DNA of 64,000 nucleotides from Stenotrophomonas sp. HITSZ_GD. Lineage in GTDB: Bacteria > Pseudomonadota > Gammaproteobacteria > Xanthomonadales > Xanthomonadaceae. The translations under genes were made by a program, and so were the position numbers. Every line of letters starts with the position of its first letter. Position 1 is the first letter of the stretch. Below the pieces are notes generated by a model. It searched no databases. It was given only the letters and a program-made list of their open reading frames with translations, and was not told where the DNA came from. Of this stretch, positions 26,192 to 34,422 are shown in pieces. The stretch spans positions 1-64,000 of the forward strand of contig NZ_JARQXB010000001.1 of the NCBI RefSeq assembly GCF_029543105.1, in the 5' to 3' direction.

Positions 26192-27247
26192 TCAGCGCAG
26201 CACCTGCTCCACGTCGTCCACGTCCACGCCCTGCATCTGCCCCAGCCAGGCATCGAACCAGGGCTTGTGCGAAACCCCCACGATGCTCAGCACGCGCGCG
26301 CCCGGCTGTTCGCGCACCACCTGCAGCACGTTGGCGACCATGCGCAGGTTGCGAATCTCCCAGCCGCTCACCCACATCTGCGGGTAGTGCTCGGCCGAGA
26401 CGGCGCGCAAGGCCGCATTCGCGTTCACCTCGGCGTACACCTGCAGCGATGACGGCTGGTTGATCGCCCGGTAGATCGACAGGTAGTCGCCGGCCTTCGC
26501 CCAGTTCGCCTGCGCTTTCTCCATGTCGTCCAGCTGCGTGCGCCCGGCCTTCCACGCGGCTTCCATCTGCCGGCCGAAGGTCTGGCGATCGGCCACGCGG
26601 ATGTTGTCGCCCGTATGGTCGTCCACCTGGTAGACGCGCTCCAGTCCCAGGCGGGCGGCGAGGCGCGCGGCGATCAGGTAATCCTCGTTGCGGATCTGCG
26701 CGGTCTGGCGCAGTACGTCCACCAAGGCCTCGTCCAACCCATCGCCGGTGTGGCGCTCGGCGTCGGGCAGGCGTAGCCATTGCACGTAGGCCGACGCGCG
26801 ATCGTCGGCGGCCAGGAACTGGCTGGCGAGTTGCCGGCGCTGCGCGGGCGTGGGCGCGGCGGGCCAGGCGGCCAGTGCGCGATCGACGGCCGCGACCGCC
26901 GCCGGGATGTCCAGGCCCGTGGCCGCGCGCGCCTTCTCCACCACCTGGGTGCCGCAATAGTCCTCGCCGTAGATCGCGGGATGGCGCGCGGCCATGTCGC
27001 ACTGCTCGCCGCTGATGTCCTCGATGGTGATGAAACCCGGCTTGAAAGCGGCGAGGCGGTCGAGCACCGGGTCGAGGGCTTCGGGCTTGAACGCCGGCTG
27101 CTCGCGCAGGTGCACCGTCCCCAGCACGAGCACGCGCGTGCGCGGGCCCGTCATGCCCTCGTCGAGGCGGGTGAGGTCCACGGCCTGGGCGGCCAGCGGC
27201 AGGCCCAGCGCGAATGCGAGGGCGGCGCAACGCCATGCGGGTGTCAT
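26192..27247 (-). CDS. Exported DUF5694-like protein (TraB/ChaN-like fold)
   Basis: This 351-aa protein has a signal peptide (CAALAFALGLPLAAQAVD, cleavage near residue 22) and begins its mature part with VLVLGTVHLREQ. This GTxHL pattern is shared by TraB/ChaN/erythromycin-esterase-type folds. A conserved C-terminal block reads SIVGVSHKPWFDAWL. The family is usually annotated DUF5694. Conserved Glu/His residues suggest metal-dependent hydrolysis, but no activity can be assigned. The longer upstream frame (to 27505) is an antisense-type extension and was rejected. Confidence 0.7.
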   Translation of the reverse strand: MTPAWRCAALAFALGLPLAAQAVDLTRLDEGMTGPRTRVLVLGTVHLREQPAFKPEALDPVLDRLAAFKPGFITIEDISGEQCDMAARHPAIYGEDYCGTQVVEKARAATGLDIPAAVAAVDRALAAWPAAPTPAQRRQLASQFLAADDRASAYVQWLRLPDAERHTGDGLDEALVDVLRQTAQIRNEDYLIAARLAARLGLERVYQVDDHTGDNIRVADRQTFGRQMEAAWKAGRTQLDDMEKAQANWAKAGDYLSIYRAINQPSSLQVYAEVNANAALRAVSAEHYPQMWVSGWEIRNLRMVANVLQVVREQPGARVLSIVGVSHKPWFDAWLGQMQGVDVDDVEQVLR

Positions 27248-27336
27248 GACAGCTTCCTGTAAGGGTGTCGCGCGATTCTCGGCAGCCGCCCACACGCGGC
27301 CATGTGCCGATGGGACGGGTGCCGGAAGGCAGGGGC

Positions 27337-27663
27337 TCAGCGCAGCAGCAAGCCCGCGATCTGCACCGCGCCCTGGGCGAACAGCGCCAGCAGCACGACG
27401 TAGGTCACCGCCACCGCCTGGAACTGCACGCGCGGGCGCAGCGGCAGGCCACGACCGGCGGCGGTGAAGCCCAGCCGGCCCACGCCCAGCACGCAGCGCG
27501 GCCACCAGTCGATGCGGCGGATGCCCACCGCGGCCAGCAACTGCGGCTGCGTTTGCGCCAGCCGCAGCAGCGCGCGGTGCGCGAACATCACGTTGACCGT
27601 CGCCAGCACCGACAACAACGCCAGCAGCCCCCGGTACTCCCGCAGAAACGCTTCAAGGCCCAT
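27337..27663 (-). CDS. Hypothetical membrane protein
   Basis: This 108-aa protein has an N-terminal hydrophobic segment (LLALLSVLATVNVMFAH), a central basic/aromatic stretch (GIRRIDWWPRCVLGVGRLG) and a C-terminal hydrophobic segment (VAVTYVVLLALFAQGAVQIA). No family was recognised. It lies between the DUF5694-like and ThuA genes on the same strand with gaps of 45-90 bases. ATG 27663 is preferred to an upstream in-frame start that adds five residues. Confidence 0.6.
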   Translation of the reverse strand: MGLEAFLREYRGLLALLSVLATVNVMFAHRALLRLAQTQPQLLAAVGIRRIDWWPRCVLGVGRLGFTAAGRGLPLRPRVQFQAVAVTYVVLLALFAQGAVQIAGLLLR

Positions 27664-27708
27664 CGATACGTCGCCCACGCTGGCAGGCGCCCAGCCTACC
27701 CGTTCCGC

Positions 27709-28476
27709 TCAGCGGGGTGTGTCGATGCCGCGCCCGGTCGCGGCCCAGTAGAGGGCGCCGTACAGGTGGCCCAGGTACAGCGCATCGTCGTAGGCTTCCG
27801 GCGGATGCCCCAGCGCGGTGGCGAACACGCGGCCGCCTTCGAACACGTGGTACCACGCCACCGGATGATGCCGGCCCATGCCCTGGGCGACCTGGCCCGG
27901 CCAGATCGCGGTCGGGTCGTAGCTGCGCTCGTCCACTTCCATCACCACGTGCAGGTCGTCGCTGTAGGGCGGGTCGTACTCGTACCACTCGTCGCTCCAC
28001 AGCCAGCGCTTCGGCAGGCCGGCGGTGGCCGGGTGGGTCGGGTCGATGACGTCCACCATCGCGGTCTGCAGGTAGGGATGGGTGCGGAAGGAACGGCCGA
28101 TCATCCGGTCGTACCAGTCCCAGTCGCCCCGCTTGATGGCGAAGGCCTTGTGCACGGCGACCACGCCGCCGCCGGCGCGCACGTACTTCTGGAAGTTCGC
28201 GCGGCGCTCGGGGTCCAGGTCGCTGGCCGGCGAGTTGAGCAGCACGATCGCCTGGTATTGCGAGAGGTCGCCGTCGAACGCACGCCCGTCCCAGTCCCAC
28301 GTCAGCGCGAAATCATGCCGGCGCGCCATCCGCTCGAACTGCGGCTTGGCCACCGGGATGTAGTCGTGGTGGTACTTGTTCGGAATGGCGGCCACCAGCA
28401 CCTTGAATTGCTGGGCCAGGGCGGGCGCGCAGGCGAGCCAGAGGCAGGCCAGTAGCATCCAGCGCTTTGCGATCAT
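27709..28476 (-). CDS. ThuA-domain protein, exported
   Basis: This 255-aa protein has a signal peptide (MLLACLWLACAPALA, cleavage near residue 22) followed by a ThuA/trehalose-utilisation domain, a class I glutamine amidotransferase-like fold. Motifs include VLVAAIPNKYHHDY, IVLLNSPASDLD, GGGVVAVHKAF and PVAWYHVFEGGRVFATALGH. ThuA proteins act on keto-sugars, but exported members are poorly characterised. Start ATG 28476 precedes the signal peptide; an in-frame start at 28491 adds five residues. Confidence 0.88.
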   Translation of the reverse strand: MIAKRWMLLACLWLACAPALAQQFKVLVAAIPNKYHHDYIPVAKPQFERMARRHDFALTWDWDGRAFDGDLSQYQAIVLLNSPASDLDPERRANFQKYVRAGGGVVAVHKAFAIKRGDWDWYDRMIGRSFRTHPYLQTAMVDVIDPTHPATAGLPKRWLWSDEWYEYDPPYSDDLHVVMEVDERSYDPTAIWPGQVAQGMGRHHPVAWYHVFEGGRVFATALGHPPEAYDDALYLGHLYGALYWAATGRGIDTPR

Positions 28477-28580
28477 CGGGCACTCCCGCATGAGGTGGCC
28501 CGCAGTCTAGCCAGCGAGGCCGCGCCGCGGCTGGGGCAGGCGGAATTTTCATGGCTGCCGCGCGGGACGGCATAGCGCCG

Positions 28581-29183
28581 CTACAGCCAGCCCTTCTGCC
28601 GCGCCAGCCGATAGGCCTCGATGCGGTTGGCTACGCCGAGCTTGCCGATGCACTCGGAAAGATAGTTGCGCACCGTGCCGTGCGAGAGCCCGAGCAGCTC
28701 GGCGATCTCGCTGGCCGAGCGGCCCTCGCCGGCCAGGCGCAGCACGCCGCGCTCGCGGTCGCTGAGCGGATCGGCCTCGGCCCAGGCTTCGGCGGCCAGC
28801 TGCGGATCGATGGCGCGCCCGCCGCGCGCGACCTGGCGCAGCGCATCGGCCAGCTGTTCGGCCGGCGCGTCCTTCAACAGGTAACCGCCCACGCCGGCAT
28901 CCAGGGCGCGGCGCAGGAAGCCGGGGCGCGCGAAGGTGGTCACGATCACCACGCGCACCGGCAGGCCCTGGCGCTGGATGCGCTGCGCCAGCTCCAGGCC
29001 GGTGAGCCCGGGCATCTCGATGTCGGTGACCAGCACGTCCGGCCGAAGCCGCTGCAGCTCGCGCCACGCGCTTTCACCGTCGCCGGCGCTGCCGACCACG
29101 GTGATGTCCTCTTCCAGGCCGAGCAGCGCGGCCAGCGCGCCCCGCAACATGGCCTGGTCCTCGGCCAGCAACACGCGGATCAT
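28581..29183 (-). CDS. NarL/FixJ-family response regulator
   Basis: This 200-aa regulator has a receiver domain (LAEDQAMLRGALAAL; phospho-acceptor Asp54 in VLVTDIEMPG) and a LuxR-type helix-turn-helix (LSDRERGVLRLAGEGRSASE, LLGLSHGTVRNYLSECIGKL). It resembles DesR/YvfU regulators and is encoded 43 bases after its histidine kinase at the end of an ABC-exporter operon. It probably controls that exporter, perhaps through the dyad at 32100-32136. Confidence 0.94.
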   Translation of the reverse strand: MIRVLLAEDQAMLRGALAALLGLEEDITVVGSAGDGESAWRELQRLRPDVLVTDIEMPGLTGLELAQRIQRQGLPVRVVIVTTFARPGFLRRALDAGVGGYLLKDAPAEQLADALRQVARGGRAIDPQLAAEAWAEADPLSDRERGVLRLAGEGRSASEIAELLGLSHGTVRNYLSECIGKLGVANRIEAYRLARQKGWL

Positions 29184-29226
29184 CGCGCCCGTCCTCTCAT
29201 GGCATGGCGCGCACGGTAGCAGAGCC

Positions 29227-30396
29227 TCACGTGGGCGTGGGCTCGGCGGCCGCGATACCCGCACGCGGCCACGGCAGGCGGGCCTGCAGCTCGGTGCCGG
29301 CGCCCGGGCGCGCGTCGATGCGCAGTTCGCCGCCGAGCGCGCGCAAGCGCTCGCCCATGCCGTGCAGGCCGTTGCCGGGCACGATGTCGCCGCCGCGGCC
29401 GTCGTCGCGCACGCGCAACAGCACGTGCTCGCGCGTGCATTCCAGCGCGATCCATACCTGCCGCGCGCGGGCGTGGCGCTGCACGTTGGTGACCGCCTCG
29501 CGCACGGTGAGCGCCAGCGCGGTCTCCAGCGTGGAGGGCAACGGCAGCGCCGGCGGCGTGTAGTGCAGCACGATCTCATCGCTCTCCAGGAGCAGATGCG
29601 CCGAGGCCAGCTCGGCCACCAGCTCGGCGGCGCGGATGCCGGTGACGGCATGGCGCACCTGCGCCAGTGCGTCGCGCGAGACCCGCGCAACCTCGTCGAT
29701 CTCGCGCCGCGCGGCGGCCGGGTCGCGTTCCACCAGCCGCCCGGCGAGGTCGGCCTTCAACGCCACCAGCGACAGCGTGTGGCCGAGCAGGTCGTGCAGG
29801 TCGCGGCCGATGCGCTCGCGCTCGGCCACGCCGGCGAGCCGGCGCACTTCGTCGTGGCTCAGCCGCAGCGCGATATCGGCCTGGGTGCGGCGCTGGATGC
29901 TGATGTTCATCAGGCCGACCGCCAACCCCACCATCAGTACGCTGAAGAGATAGATGAGCGGAAAACCGAGCCACAGCCACACCAGCGCATAGGCGCCGAG
30001 CACGCCGACCATCCACAGCACCGCGCCCTTGGGGCGCGCGACGAACGCCAGGAACGCGCAGGCGTAGACGAGGTAGCCCTGCGCCCCGGGATTGAACGGC
30101 GTCAGCGCGAACCCCAGCGCGGCGATGCCCAACGCGCAGGCCAGCAGGTGCGCGCGGCTGCGGTAGTACGCATGGCGGTACAGCACCAGGAATGCCGCAT
30201 AGCTGGCCAGCGTGGGCCACAGCCAGTCGCGGAATGCCGGGGCACTGAACAGTGGCGTGAGGAAGATCCACACCGACCACGCCAGCATCAACAGCGGGAA
30301 CCAGGTGCGCCCGTGCGAGCCGCCCGCATTGCGCAGGCCGACGAGGGAATCGGGCGCGGGTTCCAGGAAGGCGGGCATGGCCAGGGTCCGGATCAT
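29227..30396 (-). CDS. DesK-like sensor histidine kinase
   Basis: This 389-aa kinase has about six membrane helices (residues 33-165) and almost no extracytoplasmic domain. A HisKA_3 dimerisation domain follows (RERIGRDLHDLLGHTLSLV, phospho-His201) and then a HATPase domain (REAVTNVQRHARA, VRDDGRGG, GNGLHGMGERLRALGG). The intramembrane sensing layout is like that of DesK/YvfT. ATG 30396 overlaps the permease stop by ATGA. Confidence 0.94.
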   Translation of the reverse strand: MIRTLAMPAFLEPAPDSLVGLRNAGGSHGRTWFPLLMLAWSVWIFLTPLFSAPAFRDWLWPTLASYAAFLVLYRHAYYRSRAHLLACALGIAALGFALTPFNPGAQGYLVYACAFLAFVARPKGAVLWMVGVLGAYALVWLWLGFPLIYLFSVLMVGLAVGLMNISIQRRTQADIALRLSHDEVRRLAGVAERERIGRDLHDLLGHTLSLVALKADLAGRLVERDPAAARREIDEVARVSRDALAQVRHAVTGIRAAELVAELASAHLLLESDEIVLHYTPPALPLPSTLETALALTVREAVTNVQRHARARQVWIALECTREHVLLRVRDDGRGGDIVPGNGLHGMGERLRALGGELRIDARPGAGTELQARLPWPRAGIAAAEPTPT

Positions 30397-31142
30397 TCGC
30401 GGCGCAACCGGCGCTGCGCCAGCGCCAAGCATAGCGCCGCGATCGCCAGCGGCACGGCCACGTGCGTCCACGCCGCGCCTTGCGCCGGCAGCCCCACCGC
30501 CAGCCGCGCCAGCTGGCCGAGGTGCCACGCCGGCCACAGCGGTGCCAGCGCCGAGAACACCGGCGGCAGCACCGACAGCGGCATCCACAGGCCGGACAAC
30601 AGCGACATCGGCAGGTACACCAGGTTGACCACGGCCGGCGCCGCATTGGCGGGCACGAAGCTGCCGACCAACAGGCCGATGCCGCAGAACGGCCAGGCGG
30701 CGAACACCGCCACCGCCAGCAGCGCGGCGGCCTGCGTGGGGGGCATCCGCACGCCGCCGCAGAGCATGCCGGCGGCGAGCAGCAGCGCGGCGATGGCGAG
30801 TGCGAACACCGTCGCCATCGCCACCCGCGCGAGCAGCCACGCGGCGGGGGGCGTGGGCAGCGCACGCTTGAGCGTGAGCAGGCCGCGCTCGCGGTCCAGC
30901 GCCAGGCCCACGCCAAAACCGAACAGGCCCGGCGCCATCGCCCCGAAGACGGTATAGCTGGCGAGCAACGGCAACGCGCCCTGGCCATGGCCGAGCAGCA
31001 CGCCGAACATCAGGTAGAACACCAGCGGGAACGCCAGCGACGGCACCACGAAGGCCGGCGTGCGCACCACGCGCAGCAGTTCGCAGCGCGCTTCGGCCAG
31101 GTAGATCGGCCACTGCGGGGCCAGAGTGGGGGAAGTGTTCAT
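30393..31142 (-). CDS. ABC-2 type exporter permease
   Basis: This 249-aa protein has six hydrophobic helices in the ABC2_membrane arrangement (FVVPSLAFPLVFYLMFGVLL, CGIGLLVGSFVP, YLPMSLLSGLWMPLSVLPP). It overlaps the ATPase gene upstream and the kinase gene downstream, each by ATGA, so the four genes form one coupled operon. The substrate is unknown. The closest known architecture is YvfRS of Bacillus or bacitracin/lantibiotic-type exporters. Confidence 0.92.
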   Translation of the reverse strand: MNTSPTLAPQWPIYLAEARCELLRVVRTPAFVVPSLAFPLVFYLMFGVLLGHGQGALPLLASYTVFGAMAPGLFGFGVGLALDRERGLLTLKRALPTPPAAWLLARVAMATVFALAIAALLLAAGMLCGGVRMPPTQAAALLAVAVFAAWPFCGIGLLVGSFVPANAAPAVVNLVYLPMSLLSGLWMPLSVLPPVFSALAPLWPAWHLGQLARLAVGLPAQGAAWTHVAVPLAIAALCLALAQRRLRRE

Positions 31143-32044
31143 GCCGCCTCCGTGGTGCGGGTGAGATCGAGGAACGCGTCGGCCAGGCCGGCGCGGCGGA
31201 CTTCAAGCGCCGATAGCGAGGGATCGGCCGCGAGCAGGCGGGCCACCACCGGCTCGGCCGGCTCGGCGCTGATCTCCAGCCCGGCGCCTTGCACCGCCAC
31301 GGCCTCCACGCCGGGCCAGCGCGCGATGTCCTCGGCGGCCAGCACGGTGCGGCAGCGCACCGCGGCCCGCGCCACGCGGCCGCGGATCGCGTCGATGCCG
31401 CCGGACGCCACCACCGTGCCTTCGCGCAGCACCGTCACCTGCCCGGCCAGTGCCTCGGCCTCCTCCAGGTAGTGCGTGGTCAGCAGCACGCCGCAGCCCT
31501 CGGCGACCATTTCGCGGATCGATTCCCACAGCCGCTGCCGCGCCTCGATGTCCAGGCCGGTGGTGGGTTCGTCGAGGAACAGCACGCGCGGGCGCCCGCA
31601 GATCGCCAGGGCGAACTGCACGCGGCGCTGCTGGCCGCCGGAGAGCTGGCCGTAGCGGCGCGCGTGGATATCCTCCAGCCCCGCCAGCGCGATGCAATCG
31701 GCGACGCTGCGCGGGGAGGCGTAGTAGCGGCGGGTGAGATCGAGCAGCTCGCGCACGCGCAGCATGTCCGGCAGGCCGCAGGCCTGCAGCATCACGCCCA
31801 CGTCCTGGCGCGCACGGCGGTCGGCCGCGTCGATGCCGGACAGCTGCGCCTGGCCGGCATCGGGCCGCAGCAGCCCGAGCAGCAGGCCGACGCTGGTGCT
31901 CTTGCCGGCGCCGTTGCCGCCGAGCAGCGCGACGACCTGCCCGGCCTCGACCGTGAGGTCGACACCGCGCAGTGCGTGCCGCGCACCGAAATGCTTGTGG
32001 ACGCCGCGCAGGCAGGCAAGCGGCGCGGAAGGGACAAGGGACAT
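31139..32044 (-). CDS. ABC exporter ATP-binding subunit
   Basis: This 301-aa ATPase has Walker A GGNGAGKST (about residues 43-51), ABC signature LSGGQQRRVQFALA, Walker B RVLFLDEPTTGLD and H-loop LLTTHYLEEAE. A roughly 80-residue C-terminal extension follows, as in drug/lantibiotic-type exporters. It is the first gene of the exporter/two-component operon and is divergent from the adaptor gene of a second ABC system. Confidence 0.94.
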   Translation of the reverse strand: MSLVPSAPLACLRGVHKHFGARHALRGVDLTVEAGQVVALLGGNGAGKSTSVGLLLGLLRPDAGQAQLSGIDAADRRARQDVGVMLQACGLPDMLRVRELLDLTRRYYASPRSVADCIALAGLEDIHARRYGQLSGGQQRRVQFALAICGRPRVLFLDEPTTGLDIEARQRLWESIREMVAEGCGVLLTTHYLEEAEALAGQVTVLREGTVVASGGIDAIRGRVARAAVRCRTVLAAEDIARWPGVEAVAVQGAGLEISAEPAEPVVARLLAADPSLSALEVRRAGLADAFLDLTRTTEAA

Positions 32045-32099
32045 GAGCGGCTCCGAGGGTGGACGCCGCCAGCATCCGGCCGCGCGCCCCGGCCGGGCA

Positions 32100-32136
32100 G
32101 TCACCGCTGTCAGCCATCGTCGATGACAGCTGTCAC
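32100..32136. promoter_or_regulatory. 13-bp dyad between two ABC-transporter operons
   Basis: GTCACCGCTGTCA (32100-32112) and TGACAGCTGTCAC (32124-32136) form an inverted repeat matching at 11 of 13 positions around an 11-base spacer. The right arm itself contains the perfect palindrome TGACAGCTGTCA (32124-32135). It lies in the 225-base divergent spacer and is a good candidate binding site for the NarL-type regulator. Confidence 0.6.
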
Positions 32137-32269
32137 TGGCCGCATGCCACGCCGGCGGGGCATGCTGCGCCCCGGTCGCATGGCGCCGGCCGCCCGCAAA
32201 GTGACTTTCGGCAACTTGCACCGCGGCGCGCCGGCGGTCACATTCCGTCCCATTCCCCGTCCCGTGTAC

Positions 32270-33520
32270 ATGATGAACACCTCCGCTGATCTGCTGAAGG
32301 AACTGAAGATCGACCGCAAGGCGCCGGCTGGGCGCGAGCCGCCCTCGCGGCGTGGCCTGTGGATTGGCCTGGGCGTGGGCCTGGTCGTGTTGCTGCTGGC
32401 CGCCGGCGCGTGGGCGCTGTTCGGGCGCAAGGCCGCGGTGGAAGTGCGCACCGCGCCGGTCGTGGCGATCGCCGCCGGCGGCAGCAGTGCCTCGGTGCTG
32501 GATGCCTCCGGCTACGTGGTGGCACGGCGCATGGCCACGGTGTCGGCCAAGATCACCGGCAAGGTGCGCGAAGTGAAGATCGAGGAAGGCATGCGCGTGG
32601 AGGAGGGCCAGGTGATGGCCACCCTCGACCCGATCGACGCGGACGCCGCGCGCGCGCTCGCCGATTCGCAGGTGGCCGCCGCGCGCAGCCAGGTGGAAAA
32701 CGTCTCGGCGCAGCTCAGGCGCGCCGAGGCCGATGCCACCCGCCTGCAGACGCTGGTGGGCCAGCAACTGGTCTCGCGCTCGCAGTACGACGAGGCCGTG
32801 GCGCTGCGCGATGGCCTGCGCGCGCAGCTGTTGACCGCCCAGCGCAACGTCAAGGTCGCCGGCAACAACCTGTCCATTTCCGACCTGGGCGTGGACAACA
32901 CCATCGTGCGCGCGCCGTTCTCCGGCGTGGTGACGGCCAAGGCCGCGCAGCCGGGCGAGATCGTCTCGCCGCTGGCGACCGGCGGCTTCACCCGCACCGG
33001 CATCGGCACCATCGTGGACATGGAATCGCTGGAAGTGGAGGTCGAGGTGGGCGAGGCCTACATCGGCCGCGTGCAGCCGAAGATGCCGGTGGAGATCGTG
33101 CTCAACGCCTACCCGGACTGGAAGATTCCCGGCGAGGTCATCGCCATCATCCCCACCGCCGACCGCGGCAAGGCCACGGTGAAGGTACGCGTGGCGATGA
33201 AGGTGAAGGATCCGCGCATCGTGCCGGAGATGGGCGTGCGCGTGAGCTTCCTGGAGGAGGCCAAGCCGGCCCAGGCGCAGCAGCCGCAGGGCGTGCGCGT
33301 GCCGGGTGGCGCACTGGTGGAGCGCGAAGGCGCGACCGCCGCGTTCGTGGTCGGGGAGGACAACCGCGTCGCGCTGCATCCGGTGAAGACCGGCCTGGCG
33401 ATGGGCGACGACCGCCAGGTGCTGTCCGGCCTGACCGCCGGCGACACCGTCGTGCTCGACCCGCCGCCGGCGCTCAAGGACGGCGACAAGGTCAAGCTCG
33501 CCGGCGCCGAAGCCGAGTAA
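32270..33520 (+). CDS. Periplasmic adaptor (membrane fusion) subunit, MacA-like
   Basis: This 416-aa adaptor has an N-terminal membrane anchor (GLWIGLGVGLVVLLLAAGAW, about 30-49) and a lipoyl half (GKVREVKIEEGMRVEEGQVM). A coiled-coil hairpin follows (ADSQVAAARSQVENVSAQLR to AQRNVKVAGNNL), then the second lipoyl half (IVRAPFSGVVTAKAAQPGEI), a beta-barrel and a proximal domain. It would link the inner-membrane ABC permeases encoded next to an outer-membrane channel. The MacB-type partners support an ABC rather than an RND system. Two adjacent ATGs (32270 and 32273) are possible starts. Confidence 0.9.
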   Translation: MMNTSADLLKELKIDRKAPAGREPPSRRGLWIGLGVGLVVLLLAAGAWALFGRKAAVEVRTAPVVAIAAGGSSASVLDASGYVVARRMATVSAKITGKVREVKIEEGMRVEEGQVMATLDPIDADAARALADSQVAAARSQVENVSAQLRRAEADATRLQTLVGQQLVSRSQYDEAVALRDGLRAQLLTAQRNVKVAGNNLSISDLGVDNTIVRAPFSGVVTAKAAQPGEIVSPLATGGFTRTGIGTIVDMESLEVEVEVGEAYIGRVQPKMPVEIVLNAYPDWKIPGEVIAIIPTADRGKATVKVRVAMKVKDPRIVPEMGVRVSFLEEAKPAQAQQPQGVRVPGGALVEREGATAAFVVGEDNRVALHPVKTGLAMGDDRQVLSGLTAGDTVVLDPPPALKDGDKVKLAGAEAE

Positions 33521-33538
33521 CCGCCGCCCGCCGCACCG

Positions 33539-33574
33539 CCGTTGCCTCAGCCGTTGCTTTAGCTGTTGCCTCAA
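33539..33574 (+). repeat. Three imperfect 12-bp tandem repeats
   Basis: CCGTTGCCTCAG, CCGTTGCTTTAG and CTGTTGCCTCAA follow one another in the 200-base spacer between the adaptor and the ATPase genes. The function is unknown, and it may be simple slippage. Confidence 0.5.
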
Positions 33575-33720
33575 GCAGTCGTTTTCACCGTTGCCCGAAC
33601 ATCGCGGTTGCGTGGGACGGGCGCGCCCTGTCGATCCGGCCACGCGCCGTTCGTCTGCTGTAAGCATCCGCCCGCTTGGTCGAATCACCTTGCATCCGCC
33701 GCATTCATAGAGGAAAGCCC

Positions 33721-34410
33721 ATGTCCACCCTGGTAACCCTGCGCAACGTCACCAAGACCTATCAACGCGGCCCCGAGAAAGTGCAGGTGCTGCACGGCAT
33801 CGACCTGGAGATCGAACGCGGCGACTTCGTCGCGCTGATGGGCCCGTCCGGCTCGGGCAAGACCACCCTGCTCAACCTGATCGGCGGGCTGGACAGCCCC
33901 ACCGGCGGGGAGATCGAGATCGAGGGCGAGCGCATCGACCGCCTCAGCGGTGGCCAGCTCGCCAGCTGGCGCAGCCACCATGTCGGCTTCGTGTTCCAGT
34001 TCTACAACCTGATGCCGATGCTCAACGCGCAGAAGAACGTCGAGCTGCCGCTGCTGCTCACCCACCTGGGCGCGGCGCAGCGCAAGCGCAACGCGGAAAT
34101 CGCGCTGACCCTGGTCGGCCTGGCCGACCGTGCCAACCACCGCCCGAACGAATTGTCCGGCGGCCAGCAGCAGCGCGTGGCCATTGCCCGCGCCATCGTC
34201 TCCGACCCGACCTTCCTGATCTGCGACGAGCCGACCGGCGACCTGGACCGCCACAACGCCGAGGAAATTCTCAAGCTGCTGCAGCAGCTCAACCGCGAGC
34301 ACGGCAAGACCATCATCATGGTCACCCACGACCCCAAGGCGGCCGAGTACGCGACGCACACCATCCACCTGGACAAGGGCGAGCTGGCCGACGCGCCCGC
34401 CGCGCACTGA
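33721..34410 (+). CDS. MacB/LolD-type ABC transporter ATP-binding protein
   Basis: This 229-aa ATPase has Walker A GPSGSGKTT (about residues 41-49), the signature NELSGGQQQRVAIARAIVSD, Walker B FLICDEPTGDLD and H-loop MVTHDPKAAEYA. It is the stand-alone nucleotide-binding subunit of an MacB/LolCDE-type mechanotransmission transporter. It is followed after 12 bases by the first of two FtsX-like permeases. The start ATG 33721 follows GAGGAAAGCCC. Confidence 0.94.
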   Translation: MSTLVTLRNVTKTYQRGPEKVQVLHGIDLEIERGDFVALMGPSGSGKTTLLNLIGGLDSPTGGEIEIEGERIDRLSGGQLASWRSHHVGFVFQFYNLMPMLNAQKNVELPLLLTHLGAAQRKRNAEIALTLVGLADRANHRPNELSGGQQQRVAIARAIVSDPTFLICDEPTGDLDRHNAEEILKLLQQLNREHGKTIIMVTHDPKAAEYATHTIHLDKGELADAPAAH

Positions 34411-34422
34411 CCGGGGGATGCC

